A stretch of DNA of 64,000 bases from Sphingobacterium sp. PCS056 (GCF_023273895.1 NZ_CP096883.1:4712001-4776000), one strand, 5' to 3'. Shown: positions 42,499 to 52,345, counted from the stretch's first letter. The notes: generated by a model not told the origin, from the sequence alone. Program-made: numbers and translations.

Positions 42499-45075
42499 CT
42501 ACTCTAACCAAAGCGCTCCAATTGAAACCGAAGCCCCCTGCTGCACTTCCCCATTTGTCGCTATAACCAATTTCTCTATTTTATCCTTTATAAAAGGAAG
42601 AGGGATCTCCGGATGGAAATAACGGTTTAAAAAGTCGGGATAAGGAGCTGGTAATAAAGCAGTGGGTATCATCTTCAGATCAGTCAAAGGTATGCGCAGC
42701 ACATTCTTTTCCTGATTGTCCACAAACACGTGTTTTGCATAGGTATATCCCTGATCATCCACAAAGCCGATTTCCAATGTACCTACATGATCTTTCCATT
42801 GCAGCTGTATACAGACTGTTGTTGCCTGCGCTATTCCTTTAGGTCGTGCAGTAATAATATCCTTCACATCCTTCACCCAGAAATAACGGGAACCAGCATC
42901 TTTACCCTCGAACGTGTATTGCCATTGTGCCACTTCGGTCAAGTTGTTTTGTACTTTTTTACCCGTTACATAAGCTTTCTCCGGAATCGCATAGCGTTCA
43001 AATGGACCGTCCAGTCCTTCGGCTTGGGTCAGGAGTATGGGACTGCTCGATTCAACCAGAGCAGATGTCCAATACTGACCGATCTGATAATCCCAATCTA
43101 GCGGTGCCCCATTTTGATCATCAGGATAGGTGAACTGCTTGCCGTTCATAAATACGGTAACGGTATAGCGGATCAAGTCTCCCTGCAACATCGATTCGGG
43201 TAGCTGAGCTTCGTAAGTATAATGGTCCTTCGGCAACAGTTTAATATAAGGATTATGCGCTTTCCAGAAAGAAACCTGATCCGTCTGCAAGATGATCGAA
43301 TCGGGCTGCTGTGCCGTGATCAAGCGAAAATCTAATCTAACTGCTTTACCTTTCTCTATCGTTGGAGCAGGTTGATGCAGCATCACCGGTTGACTGTTTA
43401 CAGTTGCTGCAGGAGCATAAAAATCACCGATCTTTCCTAGTTTCCATCGGCTATCAGCTGTCCAGATATTTTTACTGATCAAGGCTTTTCGCTTCAGCAG
43501 ATACACGCCCGGAGTTGCGACAAAACTTGTTTGCTGCACCTGCTGGAGTTTGTTGTCTTCGGTCTTATTTGTGATATGTTGAACTGTATATGCTGTACCA
43601 AGATTGGGCAATTTGATATCCATCATATGTGGGGTGTGCAAAATTTGCGTCACCTCACGGGAAAGGGATGGTTTGCCAAATGGATCTGCCACCTGCTCCG
43701 CATCGGGCATCAGTTCCAATCTCCAAAGTCCGTCTTCCAATTGGTCTAAAAAATAAGCACCGGAACCCGTATAACCGACAACAGGTGAAGATCGATAGCC
43801 CGCAATATGTTGTAGTCGATCAATTTGCTTCGGAAAAGATGAGGTCTCATTGCTGTAGTAAAATTTTTCTGGCGTATTCATCATAGACAGATCTTGCTTA
43901 TAACTGACCGTAAAATCGCCAAAGAGTGTGTCCTGAGGATAAGCTGGAAATTGTTGATTTCTAGGAATCGTATAGGCAATTTCTGCTGCAATCAGGGTGC
44001 TGATTGCTTTAGCTGGTGTATAAGCCAAATTGAGGTAATGGGTTTGGTATTCGGTATTGTAGGCCGCAATATCGATGGGATCATACGCAAATTGTGTGAT
44101 CCACTGAAAACCCGCAGAACGAAACGTACGCACCATCGCCGGATGCATATAACCGTATAGATTATCGGCCGGATCATATTCATAAATAGCTTTGGCTTTA
44201 TTTGCAAACCCCTTAACGGATGAAAAAGGGATATTATACTGATCAATGTAGGGCAAGAAATTTCCTTGACGTTGTTTTCCAGCAACCAGACCAACGGGAT
44301 ACCATTGATAAGTAGTGCCCTGAATATCCGCATTAAAATATGCCGGCACATGATCGATATTATGACTTACATTATAGAAAATAGGTTTTTTATTTCCTGC
44401 TTTCTTCATAGCGGTTACCATTTCTTTTATATAAGCTGCTGTCGTATGTACCGATCCCATATGGCAGGGTTCATTATTGATTTCAAATCCCACAACATAG
44501 GGATCTTCTTGATAGGCATAACCTGTATAAGGGTTTTTGTGACGAAGGAGCTGTGTGATGTATGTTTTTTGTGCCGCTATTGCCCGTGGATCAGCATGAA
44601 CCTGACATTTATCAAAAAGGTAAGTAAAAGCCCCTGTAGCTTCATTCTTTTCCGGATATCCGTTTCCAAAATTGGTCATCCCCGTAATTAAAATGCGGAT
44701 ACCTTTCTCCTGTAATTTAAAAAATAGATAATCCAGCAAGTCCAGATGTTCATTTTCCAAAAGATTACCGGTTGCATCTGAGATCTCCACATCCCAGATA
44801 TGGATGCGATAAGCATTATAACCTAGACGAGCGAGATGATAAACGTCCCGATCTATCGCTTCTTTATGGTTGACTCCTTTATAAGATAGCGCACGATAAG
44901 CATGGGCAAATGGAGCCGTATAATTCGTGCCGTAGAAAGACGCCTCTTTTTGGGTATCCGACCAGCGCATGACACCTTGCTTGTCCACAAAAATAGTAGG
45001 CACTCGATTATTTTCTTGAGAAAAAGAAGTCAAAAACGCAAAAATAGCGCCGATAAATAAAATACTTATTCGCAT
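42499..45075 (-). CDS. Large secreted clan GH-A glycoside hydrolase, candidate GH147-type beta-galactosidase
   Basis: The 858-residue protein has a signal peptide (1-19, ending SFSQ). Residues 45-350 form a GH-A TIM barrel: FYGTNYTAPF at strand 1, LARLGYNAYRIHIWD, then VVGFEINNEPCH with acid/base Glu202 and AIYEYDPADN with candidate nucleophile Glu299, followed by FQWITQFAYDP at strand 8. The remaining 500 residues form several beta domains with no obvious lectin motif. It is not GH2 or GH35 by eye. Its place in a GH53-containing PUL, its size and the clan suggest an exo-acting beta-galactosidase of the GH147 kind; this family call is tentative. It lies 137 bp upstream of SusC and is the first structural gene after the HTCS. 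Confidence 0.65.
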   Translation of the reverse strand: MRISILFIGAIFAFLTSFSQENNRVPTIFVDKQGVMRWSDTQKEASFYGTNYTAPFAHAYRALSYKGVNHKEAIDRDVYHLARLGYNAYRIHIWDVEISDATGNLLENEHLDLLDYLFFKLQEKGIRILITGMTNFGNGYPEKNEATGAFTYLFDKCQVHADPRAIAAQKTYITQLLRHKNPYTGYAYQEDPYVVGFEINNEPCHMGSVHTTAAYIKEMVTAMKKAGNKKPIFYNVSHNIDHVPAYFNADIQGTTYQWYPVGLVAGKQRQGNFLPYIDQYNIPFSSVKGFANKAKAIYEYDPADNLYGYMHPAMVRTFRSAGFQWITQFAYDPIDIAAYNTEYQTHYLNLAYTPAKAISTLIAAEIAYTIPRNQQFPAYPQDTLFGDFTVSYKQDLSMMNTPEKFYYSNETSSFPKQIDRLQHIAGYRSSPVVGYTGSGAYFLDQLEDGLWRLELMPDAEQVADPFGKPSLSREVTQILHTPHMMDIKLPNLGTAYTVQHITNKTEDNKLQQVQQTSFVATPGVYLLKRKALISKNIWTADSRWKLGKIGDFYAPAATVNSQPVMLHQPAPTIEKGKAVRLDFRLITAQQPDSIILQTDQVSFWKAHNPYIKLLPKDHYTYEAQLPESMLQGDLIRYTVTVFMNGKQFTYPDDQNGAPLDWDYQIGQYWTSALVESSSPILLTQAEGLDGPFERYAIPEKAYVTGKKVQNNLTEVAQWQYTFEGKDAGSRYFWVKDVKDIITARPKGIAQATTVCIQLQWKDHVGTLEIGFVDDQGYTYAKHVFVDNQEKNVLRIPLTDLKMIPTALLPAPYPDFLNRYFHPEIPLPFIKDKIEKLVIATNGEVQQGASVSIGALWLE

Positions 45076-45234
45076 ACAATAATTCAGTTTATAAATTTGG
45101 TTTCAATTGATAACACAAACTTATAAAGCGCATACGATATCTACGAACGCATATCGGACAAAGAACAACACAAATTGGACATCTGCAATATCAATCGATT
45201 AGACAATAAAAACAACAAGCTCAATAACAACCCA

Positions 45235-48200
45235 TTAGTCTTTTCGATCCATATAAGCTTTCGGTGTGACACCAAACTCTGCCTGAAAGCATTTGGAAAA
45301 ATAAGAAGCATTAGTATAACCGACCATATACATTACTTCGGCAACGGTAAACTTTTTCTGTTGCAATAAAAGAGCTGCCTTTTTGATCCGGATCGTCCGA
45401 ATATATTCGACCGGAGTATAGCCCGTCATTTGTTTAATCTTACGGTACAATTGCTTTGCTCCAGTATCCGTGTCTTCAGCAAGTCGCTGTACCGAAAAAT
45501 CCGAATCATCGATATTCTTTTCGATGATCGCTGTCACTTTACTCAGTAACTTTTCATCTGGGGATACCTGGTCACTGCTCACCCTCGGCTGACTGATCTC
45601 CTGGATACGCAGCTGGGTTGCCAGTCTATCTTTTTTGTCCAGTAAATGCAGCAACTGCATCTTAAGGACTTCCAGATCGAAAGGTTTAGCCATATACGCA
45701 TCTATGCCCACCGCAACCCATTCACGTTGGATCAGATCATCATTCTTGGCGGTCAATAAAATAATAGGTATGGTTGATGTCAGTGTGTTTTGCCTTAATT
45801 TTTTGGCTAATTCAAGTCCTCCCATTACCGGCATCATCGCATCAGAAATGATGATATCTGGTAAAAATTCATGCTCATTGATCAACTGTATGGCTTCATG
45901 GCCATCTTTCGCCACCTTACAGTGGTAGTAGGATTCGAGGGCTACTTTTAAGAAAGACGACAATTCTTCATTATCCTCCACAATTAGGAGCCTCCGTTTA
46001 TCTGAAGGTATGTTTTCTTCACCTTCTTCCTTAAGCTCTCCCCGATCCATAAACATCCTAATCGATACCGCGGTTCCCACCTGATAAGTGGATACAATAT
46101 CCATTTCCCAACCCAATTGATCACAGTAATTCTTGACCAGATACAAGCCTACGCCCGTTCCCTCAAGTCGATTGACCTCATCGGAAGATGAACGGTAGAA
46201 TTTGCTGCAGATATAAGGCAGATCTTCTTGGCCGATCCCTATTCCAGTATCGACAATAGCCAGGTTTAATGTTCCCTCGCCCTTGTTGATCTTAACAGCA
46301 ACCGATCCCTTTTCCTGCCGATTATATTTACATGCATTGGACAGCAGATTATTTAAAATGGATCCCAACTTGGAGACATCTGTATAGATAAAAACACTTT
46401 CTATATCTGAACTAAAATAAAATTCCAGATGTGCATAAGCCGTATTATTTTGCCATTCTTCGGTGATCTGTTTGACATACGCGACGAGATCAATTTGCGA
46501 ATTGAGTAAATTAGGTATTGATAAATCTTGATTTTCGGCTTTATCAAATGCCATTACTTCTTGAATCAAGTTATTTATTTTAAGCGCATTGCGATGCACC
46601 CCCTCTAAGCTTTTCTTATTTTCACTGTTTTTTGTCTTGCGCATCAATTGGCTGACAGGAGCTAAAATTAAACTGAGTGGTGTTTTCAGCTCATGGGAGA
46701 TCGCGGTTAAAAAATCCATTTTCATTCGGGTCAGTTCCAAAACTTTGTGCCGTTCACGTCTTTCCCATTTTAAGGTATTGCGCACACGAAAAAAGTTCAT
46801 CACCCACATGATCAGACCAAGACCTGCCAGTACGTAAGCGATTTTAGCCCATATAGACGCATACCAGATAGGCTTGATCACAATATGGTATTCATAGATA
46901 TCCGACACTACGTTTCCAGAAAGATCCACTTTTGTCAACTGCAGATGATAATCACCCGATCTTAAATTGGAAAGCAGGACTTTATTATCTCCACGCTCCA
47001 GCGGGATCCAATTTTCATTTTTATCCTTAAAATTATAGGCTAAACGGTGCCCAAGATGATTGCCATAATCCAGATCCGAAAATTCAAGTCTCAGGTTATT
47101 CTGGTCATGATCTAACGTGATTTCATTTCTGTAGCGCAAACCATAACCGTAATTACCGTAGGCCTCATTGTTCACATACATCGCAGTGAGGACAATTTTT
47201 TTCGTCTTTTGCTTGAATTCATCAATCACTTTTTCAGGTAACACCGTCAGCTCATTGATTCCGCCCAGAACGACTTCATGTTGAAGTTGGTCAAAATACA
47301 TCGCCGTTATATCATGGCTGTACTTCAGTAACTCGGGTTTTAAGCTTTTTTTATTTACACTCCACACGCCTCCACTGGTGGAAAGCCAGATCTCATCACC
47401 GACCTCTACCATAGCGGTGACTTCTCCTTTGACCACAGGATCGAAAACAAGAAGATCACTACGATCATTTTTGTCTACCCGCCTCAATTCACCATGCTGC
47501 CCTATCCACACCGTACCCTCCCGATCTTTCAACATAAACGTTGATTGGTTCAACGATTTACCCTCTTTATCTTTCCATTCTTCCACTTTTCCCGTCACAG
47601 GATCAATGCTACTGATACCCATGTTATAAAACAGAGCCAAAATTTTGCCCCGTCCATTGTCAACGATCTGATTGGCAAAATCGGCCAATAATCCATCAGA
47701 TTGAGTATAATTTTTATTAGCAATAAAAGATCCCGAAGAGGATAGAAGTTTATTTTTATTGACCTTAAATATACCACCCATATAGGTTGCTATCCAAAGA
47801 TTCCCCTGCTTATCCTCTAAGATATTATAGGCCCATTTTGCATTTCTCATGCCATTTGAATCCACAATATCAAAACTTCTAAACTGTTTGGTCTGGGCAT
47901 CAAATACGTTGACCCCACCGTCAGAAGCTATCCATAAATGTCCCGCAACATCCTCATAGATATCCCGAATCCGATTATGGGGAAGTTTATATGGAGCAGC
48001 ATCCATCCGGTACCAGTAACTTTCGAAATCTTTTTGCCCCAATCCTCTGGTCCGAATCAAACCATTGTCGCCACCAAGCCAATACCATCCCGCACGATCT
48101 TTGAATACTTTGTAAAATCGATTCCCATCGCTACTATTGGTAAACTGATAAATGGGAAAATTTTTCTCCTTTTGTTGGTTTGACCATAGGGAGATGCCCA

Positions 48201-49167
48201 AGTCTGTGCCAACCCACATATTGTTGCTACGATCCCGATAGATACTCCAAATAATATTATTGGCTAAGGAATACGGATTTCGGGAATCATGCTTGGTTCT
48301 CAAAAGCGTGTGAACACTAGGCTGATATTCAAAGAGACCATCATCTGTTCCGATCAATAACGTTTGGCCATCTTTTGTCGCCATGGATTTGATCGGATGA
48401 TTTTGCAGTACCGGTGCTTTAGACAGCTTTTCAGTGTTGTTATCATACCTGTACAGGCCATATTCCGTTCCTATAAATGTTATTTTAGCCGAAGTCAAAG
48501 AAAAAATAGAATTGACAAATTGATTACTACCCGATTTATAATCTGGTAAAACCAATTTCTTCACCTCTTTACGAGCAGGATGGAGTTGATACAGCCCCTT
48601 GTAAGTACCCACTAAAATTTTATCGGATTGAGTGGATAAAGCATAAATGGCTTGTCCATCCAAATCTTGATACCAAGTTTTTCCGTAATTGGTCAGTTTC
48701 TTGGTTTTCGTGTCGTAGCCATATAAACCAGAGATGGAACCGATCCATAGTTGATCACCAACTAACAGGAGCGACCTGACATCTGAAGGGCTACCCGTTG
48801 GAAATACTTCGTACCGATCTTCCCGATAATTGTATAAAAAAACACCTTTACCTGTCCCCAAAGCAAGATGAGTACCGTCAAGAACAGCAATACTATAAAT
48901 GAAGGTCTGATAGGGCAATGCAGCTTCAGTCGGAGCATGAAGGGAATAACCATCGTAACTATATAATCCATTATTACTACCCAACCAAAGGATACCCAGA
49001 CTATCTTGCGCAAAGCAGTGCACTGTACTCGCTTTTGCTCCAAGCCCTATATTTCTAAAAAATTGAAAATCTAACGATTGCCCAAAAACAGAAGGACCGC
49101 AAAGCGAAAGGAATAGCAAGAAAAACAAATAAACTGTCCGCATCATAAACAAGGTATTTACAAACAT
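45235..49167 (-). CDS. Hybrid two-component system regulator (HTCS) of the galactan PUL
   Basis: The 1310-residue protein carries sensor, kinase, receiver and DNA-binding domains in one chain. It has a signal peptide (Met8/Met9 are alternative starts), about a dozen two-component-regulator propeller blades (30-660; repeated LGILWLGSNNGLYSYDG-type units), a Y_Y_Y domain (about 690-765), one membrane helix (about 775-797) and HisKA (TAISHELKTPLSLIL, His825). HATPase_c (NLLSNACKYN, DTGIGIG, GTGVGLYLV), a receiver (IISDAMMPVMGG, Asp1109) and a C-terminal AraC HTH (VAEVMYMVGYTNASYFSKCF) follow. The periplasmic propellers bind oligosaccharides released from the polysaccharide and switch on the operon. 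It is transcribed in line with the PUL it should control, 160 bp upstream of the GH-A gene. Confidence 0.96.
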   Translation of the reverse strand: MFVNTLFMMRTVYLFFLLFLSLCGPSVFGQSLDFQFFRNIGLGAKASTVHCFAQDSLGILWLGSNNGLYSYDGYSLHAPTEAALPYQTFIYSIAVLDGTHLALGTGKGVFLYNYREDRYEVFPTGSPSDVRSLLLVGDQLWIGSISGLYGYDTKTKKLTNYGKTWYQDLDGQAIYALSTQSDKILVGTYKGLYQLHPARKEVKKLVLPDYKSGSNQFVNSIFSLTSAKITFIGTEYGLYRYDNNTEKLSKAPVLQNHPIKSMATKDGQTLLIGTDDGLFEYQPSVHTLLRTKHDSRNPYSLANNIIWSIYRDRSNNMWVGTDLGISLWSNQQKEKNFPIYQFTNSSDGNRFYKVFKDRAGWYWLGGDNGLIRTRGLGQKDFESYWYRMDAAPYKLPHNRIRDIYEDVAGHLWIASDGGVNVFDAQTKQFRSFDIVDSNGMRNAKWAYNILEDKQGNLWIATYMGGIFKVNKNKLLSSSGSFIANKNYTQSDGLLADFANQIVDNGRGKILALFYNMGISSIDPVTGKVEEWKDKEGKSLNQSTFMLKDREGTVWIGQHGELRRVDKNDRSDLLVFDPVVKGEVTAMVEVGDEIWLSTSGGVWSVNKKSLKPELLKYSHDITAMYFDQLQHEVVLGGINELTVLPEKVIDEFKQKTKKIVLTAMYVNNEAYGNYGYGLRYRNEITLDHDQNNLRLEFSDLDYGNHLGHRLAYNFKDKNENWIPLERGDNKVLLSNLRSGDYHLQLTKVDLSGNVVSDIYEYHIVIKPIWYASIWAKIAYVLAGLGLIMWVMNFFRVRNTLKWERRERHKVLELTRMKMDFLTAISHELKTPLSLILAPVSQLMRKTKNSENKKSLEGVHRNALKINNLIQEVMAFDKAENQDLSIPNLLNSQIDLVAYVKQITEEWQNNTAYAHLEFYFSSDIESVFIYTDVSKLGSILNNLLSNACKYNRQEKGSVAVKINKGEGTLNLAIVDTGIGIGQEDLPYICSKFYRSSSDEVNRLEGTGVGLYLVKNYCDQLGWEMDIVSTYQVGTAVSIRMFMDRGELKEEGEENIPSDKRRLLIVEDNEELSSFLKVALESYYHCKVAKDGHEAIQLINEHEFLPDIIISDAMMPVMGGLELAKKLRQNTLTSTIPIILLTAKNDDLIQREWVAVGIDAYMAKPFDLEVLKMQLLHLLDKKDRLATQLRIQEISQPRVSSDQVSPDEKLLSKVTAIIEKNIDDSDFSVQRLAEDTDTGAKQLYRKIKQMTGYTPVEYIRTIRIKKAALLLQQKKFTVAEVMYMVGYTNASYFSKCFQAEFGVTPKAYMDRKD

Positions 49168-49284
49168 AATTATTTAAAAGTGTAAATACAATGTGGAACT
49201 TTATCGGCACACTTTTTAAGAAATGTACTAAAGAGCCTGTGATGATGAGTTTGGGCGCTTATCCATTAATTCATTTTTTTTCAA

Positions 49285-49292
49285 TACTTTTG
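49285..49292 (+). promoter_or_regulatory. -7 element of the thiamine operon
   Basis: TACTTTTG matches TAnnTTTG. Transcription is predicted to begin near 49299, the first bases of the TPP aptamer P1 stem. A -33 TTTG at the usual distance is not seen. Confidence 0.5.
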
Positions 49293-49297
49293 TATAC

Positions 49298-49373
49298 GCT
49301 TTAGGGGTATTCTGTAAAGAATTGAGAGAGTCCCTTTGAACCTGATCCGGCTAACACCGGCGTAGGGAAAAGC
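49298..49373 (+). promoter_or_regulatory. TPP riboswitch (THI-box aptamer)
   Basis: The aptamer core is complete: TTAGGGGTATTC, then GAGAGAGTCCC, then TTTGAACCTGATCCGG and CTAACACCGGCGTAGGGAA. P1 is GCTTT (49298-49302) with AAAGC (49369-49373). The CTGAGA element reads TTGAGA, a small deviation. It binds thiamine pyrophosphate and controls the thiM-thiE-thiD-tenA operon that begins 72 nt downstream. Confidence 0.95.
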
Positions 49374-49376
49374 AAT

Positions 49377-49400
49377 CAGTCCATCTACTTATCCGGACTG
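49377..49400 (+). promoter_or_regulatory. Probable expression-platform hairpin of the TPP riboswitch
   Basis: CAGTCC (49377-49382) pairs with GGACTG (49395-49400), followed within 10 nt by ATTTTT. A second possible pairing joins the aptamer's 3' AAAAGC (49368-49373) to GCTTTT (49422-49427), close to the thiM start at 49446. The mode of control (termination or translation) is not decided by sequence alone. Confidence 0.5.
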
Positions 49401-49445
49401 TTGTTATGGATTTTTCCTAAAGCTTTTATTGTTAAAAATATAAGA

Positions 49446-50243
49446 ATGGAAAAAAAACTCTGGCAACACATCATTCAGGTAAGAAATACCTCGCCTCTTA
49501 TTCACAATATCACGAACTATGTTGTGATGAATAATACCGCCAATGCACTGTTGGCAGTGGGTGCATCACCGATCATGGCACACGCCAAACCTGAGGTCGA
49601 AGCAATGGTAACGCTATCGCATGCACTGGTCATCAACATCGGTACGCTGGACGAGTACTGGAGCGAATCCATGTTCATGGCATCTAAAAAAGCAGATTCA
49701 ATCCAGAAACCTTGGGTTTTAGATCCTGTAGGTGCAGGTGCGACCTCCTACCGCGATACTGTTTTAAATCAACTGTTGCTTTTTAAGCCTACCGTCATCA
49801 GAGGGAATGCTTCTGAAATCATTGCTCTTGCAAAAACAGCAGATGTGGTGACAAAAGGGGTAGATAGTACCGTGATCAGTACCGAGGCTATTGAGGCTGC
49901 TCGCAATCTACACGCCAAATCAGGCGCAATCATATGTATTTCAGGTGAAACAGATATCATTATCAGCCACAACACATGTATATACCTAAAGAATGGGAAT
50001 GCGATGATGACCAAGGTGACCGGATTAGGTTGTACTGCATCGGCCCTGATCGCGGCATTTATTGCTGCGGTTGAAAATAAAACGGAAGCTGTTGCTGCTG
50101 CAATGAGTTTACTGAGCATAGCAGGAGAATTAGCCGCAAAAGAAAGTGCTGGCCCCGCAAGTCTGCAGACCCATATTCTGGACAAGCTCTATAACATTAC
50201 CGAACACGAATTTCTTACCCATTTAAAAATCACCCAATCATGA
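49446..50243 (+). CDS. thiM: Hydroxyethylthiazole kinase
   Basis: The 265-residue cytoplasmic kinase phosphorylates 4-methyl-5-(2-hydroxyethyl)thiazole in thiamine salvage. Family motifs are SPLIHNITNYVVMNNTANALLAVGASPIMA at the N-terminus (shown in the first 45 residues), WVLDPVGAGATSYR, VIRGNASEI, and the C-terminal VTGLGCTASALIAAF with the anion-hole and catalytic Cys. The frame runs upstream to a TTG at 49401, but that lies in the riboswitch expression platform, and ATG 49446 gives the normal family length. Its last 4 bp overlap the start of thiE (ATGA), so expression is coupled and controlled by the TPP riboswitch. Confidence 0.95.
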   Translation: MEKKLWQHIIQVRNTSPLIHNITNYVVMNNTANALLAVGASPIMAHAKPEVEAMVTLSHALVINIGTLDEYWSESMFMASKKADSIQKPWVLDPVGAGATSYRDTVLNQLLLFKPTVIRGNASEIIALAKTADVVTKGVDSTVISTEAIEAARNLHAKSGAIICISGETDIIISHNTCIYLKNGNAMMTKVTGLGCTASALIAAFIAAVENKTEAVAAAMSLLSIAGELAAKESAGPASLQTHILDKLYNITEHEFLTHLKITQS

Positions 50244-50878
50244 ACCTGCACCCCTCATTTCCTTATCCACTTTATTTAGTGATCTCGGAAAAGGACTGCC
50301 GAGGACGTGATTTCCTTTATGTAGCTGAACAGGCAATACGTGGAGGTGTGGATATAATTCAACTGCGTGAAAAAGAGATCACGACTAAAGAGTTTATTTA
50401 TAAAGCCCTGAAATTGAAAGAGATTACCGATAAATATCATATCCCACTGATCATCAATGATCATGCTGAAGTAGCTGAAAAAATAAGTGCTGCTGGAATC
50501 CATGTCGGAAATCGGGATATCGCTCCTGCTGTACTGCGACGTGTACATGCTTTTGAAAGCAAAACAATTGGCTATTCCATAGAATATCTCCATCAATTGG
50601 ATGATGAAAACACCGCTGTAGCAGATTATTTAGGCGTCAGCCCCATATTTAATACGAAAACAAAAACAGATACCGTAACGGAATGGGGCTTGAACGGATT
50701 AGCAATGATCCGTTCTCGTACAGATAAGCCCTTAGTTGCAATCGGAAATGTACGATTGGAAAATGCATCAGCAATCGTTAAAGCGGGTGCCGATTCGTTA
50801 GCAGTCGTCTCCGCGATCTGTGGTGCTGACCATCCAGAGCAAGCCGCTTATGCAATTAAAAATGAACTATTAAAATGA
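50240..50878 (+). CDS. thiE: Thiamine-phosphate synthase
   Basis: The 212-residue cytoplasmic TIM-barrel enzyme joins HMP-PP and thiazole phosphate to give thiamine monophosphate. Motifs are YLVISEKDCRG, GGVDIIQLREKEIT (substrate Gln/Arg), LIINDHAEVA, GIHVGNRDI, GVSPIFNTKTK and VAIGNVRLENA with the phosphate-binding end GADSLAVVSAI. The usual ThiE HVGQxD reads HVGNRD here. It overlaps both neighbours by 4 bp. Confidence 0.94.
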   Translation: MNLHPSFPYPLYLVISEKDCRGRDFLYVAEQAIRGGVDIIQLREKEITTKEFIYKALKLKEITDKYHIPLIINDHAEVAEKISAAGIHVGNRDIAPAVLRRVHAFESKTIGYSIEYLHQLDDENTAVADYLGVSPIFNTKTKTDTVTEWGLNGLAMIRSRTDKPLVAIGNVRLENASAIVKAGADSLAVVSAICGADHPEQAAYAIKNELLK

Positions 50879-51708
50879 AACAATACACCTATCCTTCGGT
50901 GCTCACCATTGCTGGTTTTGACGGTAGTGGCGGAGCTGGCATTCAGGCCGACATTAAAACCTTTTCAGCACTGGGCTGCTATGCGACGTCAGTCCTTACT
51001 GCTCTGCCGGTGCAAAATACACAAGGAGTCCAAAAAATATATCCCATTCCGATAGCAGCTGTATCCGACCAGATCGCCGCGATCTTAGATGATATTATGC
51101 CTGCTGCTATTAAAATAGGCATGGTCCATACCCCCCAACTGGTGGAGACCATCGCGACTTCTTTAAGTCATTATCCAAAGATCCCGATCGTCTTTGATCC
51201 TGTCATGGTGGCGACAAGTGGTCATACACTTATTGAGGCAGATACCATCCAAACCATCATGGACAGGCTATTTCCAATAGCCGACATCATCACTCCAAAT
51301 ATGGACGAAGCTGCACTACTGGCTGGCATTGATGTAAAAAATCTGGACGATATGCATCAGGCGGCAAAGATTATTCAGACCCTAGGCTGTAAACATGTTC
51401 TTGTTAAAGGAGGACATCAACAAACGGCTACCTTAACCTCATTATTTTTTGAAGAAAATGGCCAGTACACAGCCTTTGAAACGAAAAAATTTGCGACAAA
51501 AAATACACATGGATCGGGTTGCACACTTTCCTCAGCTATCGCCGCTTACTTGGCACGTGGAGAAAATTTTCATACCGCAGTAGCATTAGCGCAAGATTAT
51601 ATCTACGAAGCTATTAAACATGGAAAAGATGTCGTAATCGGAAAAGGCAATGGCCCTCTTAACCACTTTTTTAACCCTGATAAATTAATTAAAAATGAAT
51701 TGGTCTGA
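50875..51708 (+). CDS. thiD: Hydroxymethylpyrimidine/phosphomethylpyrimidine kinase
   Basis: The 277-residue ribokinase-like enzyme adds two phosphates in turn to the pyrimidine HMP. The N-terminal TIAGFDGSGGAGIQADIKTF binds substrate; VFDPVMVATSGH and ITPNMDEAALL are family motifs; VLVKGGH and NTHGSGCTLSSAIAAYLA carry the anion hole and catalytic Cys. It overlaps thiE by 4 bp and tenA by 14 bp, so the four genes form one translationally coupled operon. Confidence 0.95.
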   Translation: MKQYTYPSVLTIAGFDGSGGAGIQADIKTFSALGCYATSVLTALPVQNTQGVQKIYPIPIAAVSDQIAAILDDIMPAAIKIGMVHTPQLVETIATSLSHYPKIPIVFDPVMVATSGHTLIEADTIQTIMDRLFPIADIITPNMDEAALLAGIDVKNLDDMHQAAKIIQTLGCKHVLVKGGHQQTATLTSLFFEENGQYTAFETKKFATKNTHGSGCTLSSAIAAYLARGENFHTAVALAQDYIYEAIKHGKDVVIGKGNGPLNHFFNPDKLIKNELV

Positions 51709-52345
51709 AATCGCTTGGAATCAAATTGAAAATAACTATCAGTCTATTTTAGAAATGCCCTTTATTACTGAACTAGCTGCTGGAAATCTACCTATACATA
51801 AATTTCAGTTCTATATGGCGCAAGATTCCCTCTATCTGGAACACTTCGGAAGAGCATTAGCACTGATCGCAGCTCGGGCACATGATGTAGATACTACTTT
51901 ACACTATATCAAGTATGCGGAGACAGCGATTGTGGTCGAAAATGCCCTGCATCATGCATACTTTCAGGATTTTGGTTTAACCGAAAAGGGAACGATGGGG
52001 CCCGTATGTCATCATTATATTCACTTTTTAAAAAGCACGGCAGCACTAGATGCCGTTGAAATCGCTATGGCCGCGGTACTCCCCTGCTTTTGGATCTATA
52101 AAAAAGTCGGTGATCATATCCTCAATGAGGTGAACAGCAGCAATCATCCGTACCAAAAATGGATCGATACCTATGGTGGTGAAGACTTTGCTATTGCCGT
52201 CCAGCAAGCCATTGATCTGTGCGACAAGGCGGCAGCGGAAGCATCACCAGCCATTAGAGAAAAGATGACCGAAGCTTTTATTACTGCTTCAAAAATGGAA
52301 TATTATTTCTGGGAAGCGGCATATGATATCAAAAGTTGGATGTAA
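51695..52345 (+). CDS. tenA: TenA-family aminopyrimidine aminohydrolase (thiaminase II)
   Basis: The 216-residue all-helical cytoplasmic enzyme recovers HMP from degraded thiamine (aminomethyl-pyrimidine) or cleaves thiamine. Substrate residue D44 is in YMAQDSLYLEH, the catalytic Cys131 in AAVLPCFWIY, and the conserved C-terminal Glu in KMEYYFWEAAY. It is the last of the TPP-riboswitch operon and overlaps thiD by 14 bp. With no thiC or thiG in the window, the operon as seen is a salvage set. No clear terminator follows. Confidence 0.94.
   Translation: MNWSEIAWNQIENNYQSILEMPFITELAAGNLPIHKFQFYMAQDSLYLEHFGRALALIAARAHDVDTTLHYIKYAETAIVVENALHHAYFQDFGLTEKGTMGPVCHHYIHFLKSTAALDAVEIAMAAVLPCFWIYKKVGDHILNEVNSSNHPYQKWIDTYGGEDFAIAVQQAIDLCDKAAAEASPAIREKMTEAFITASKMEYYFWEAAYDIKSWM

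Noticed and set aside
49401..49445. TTG start that would extend ThiM by 15 residues
   Set aside because: It lies in the riboswitch expression platform and would exceed the family length; ATG 49446 fits ThiM.
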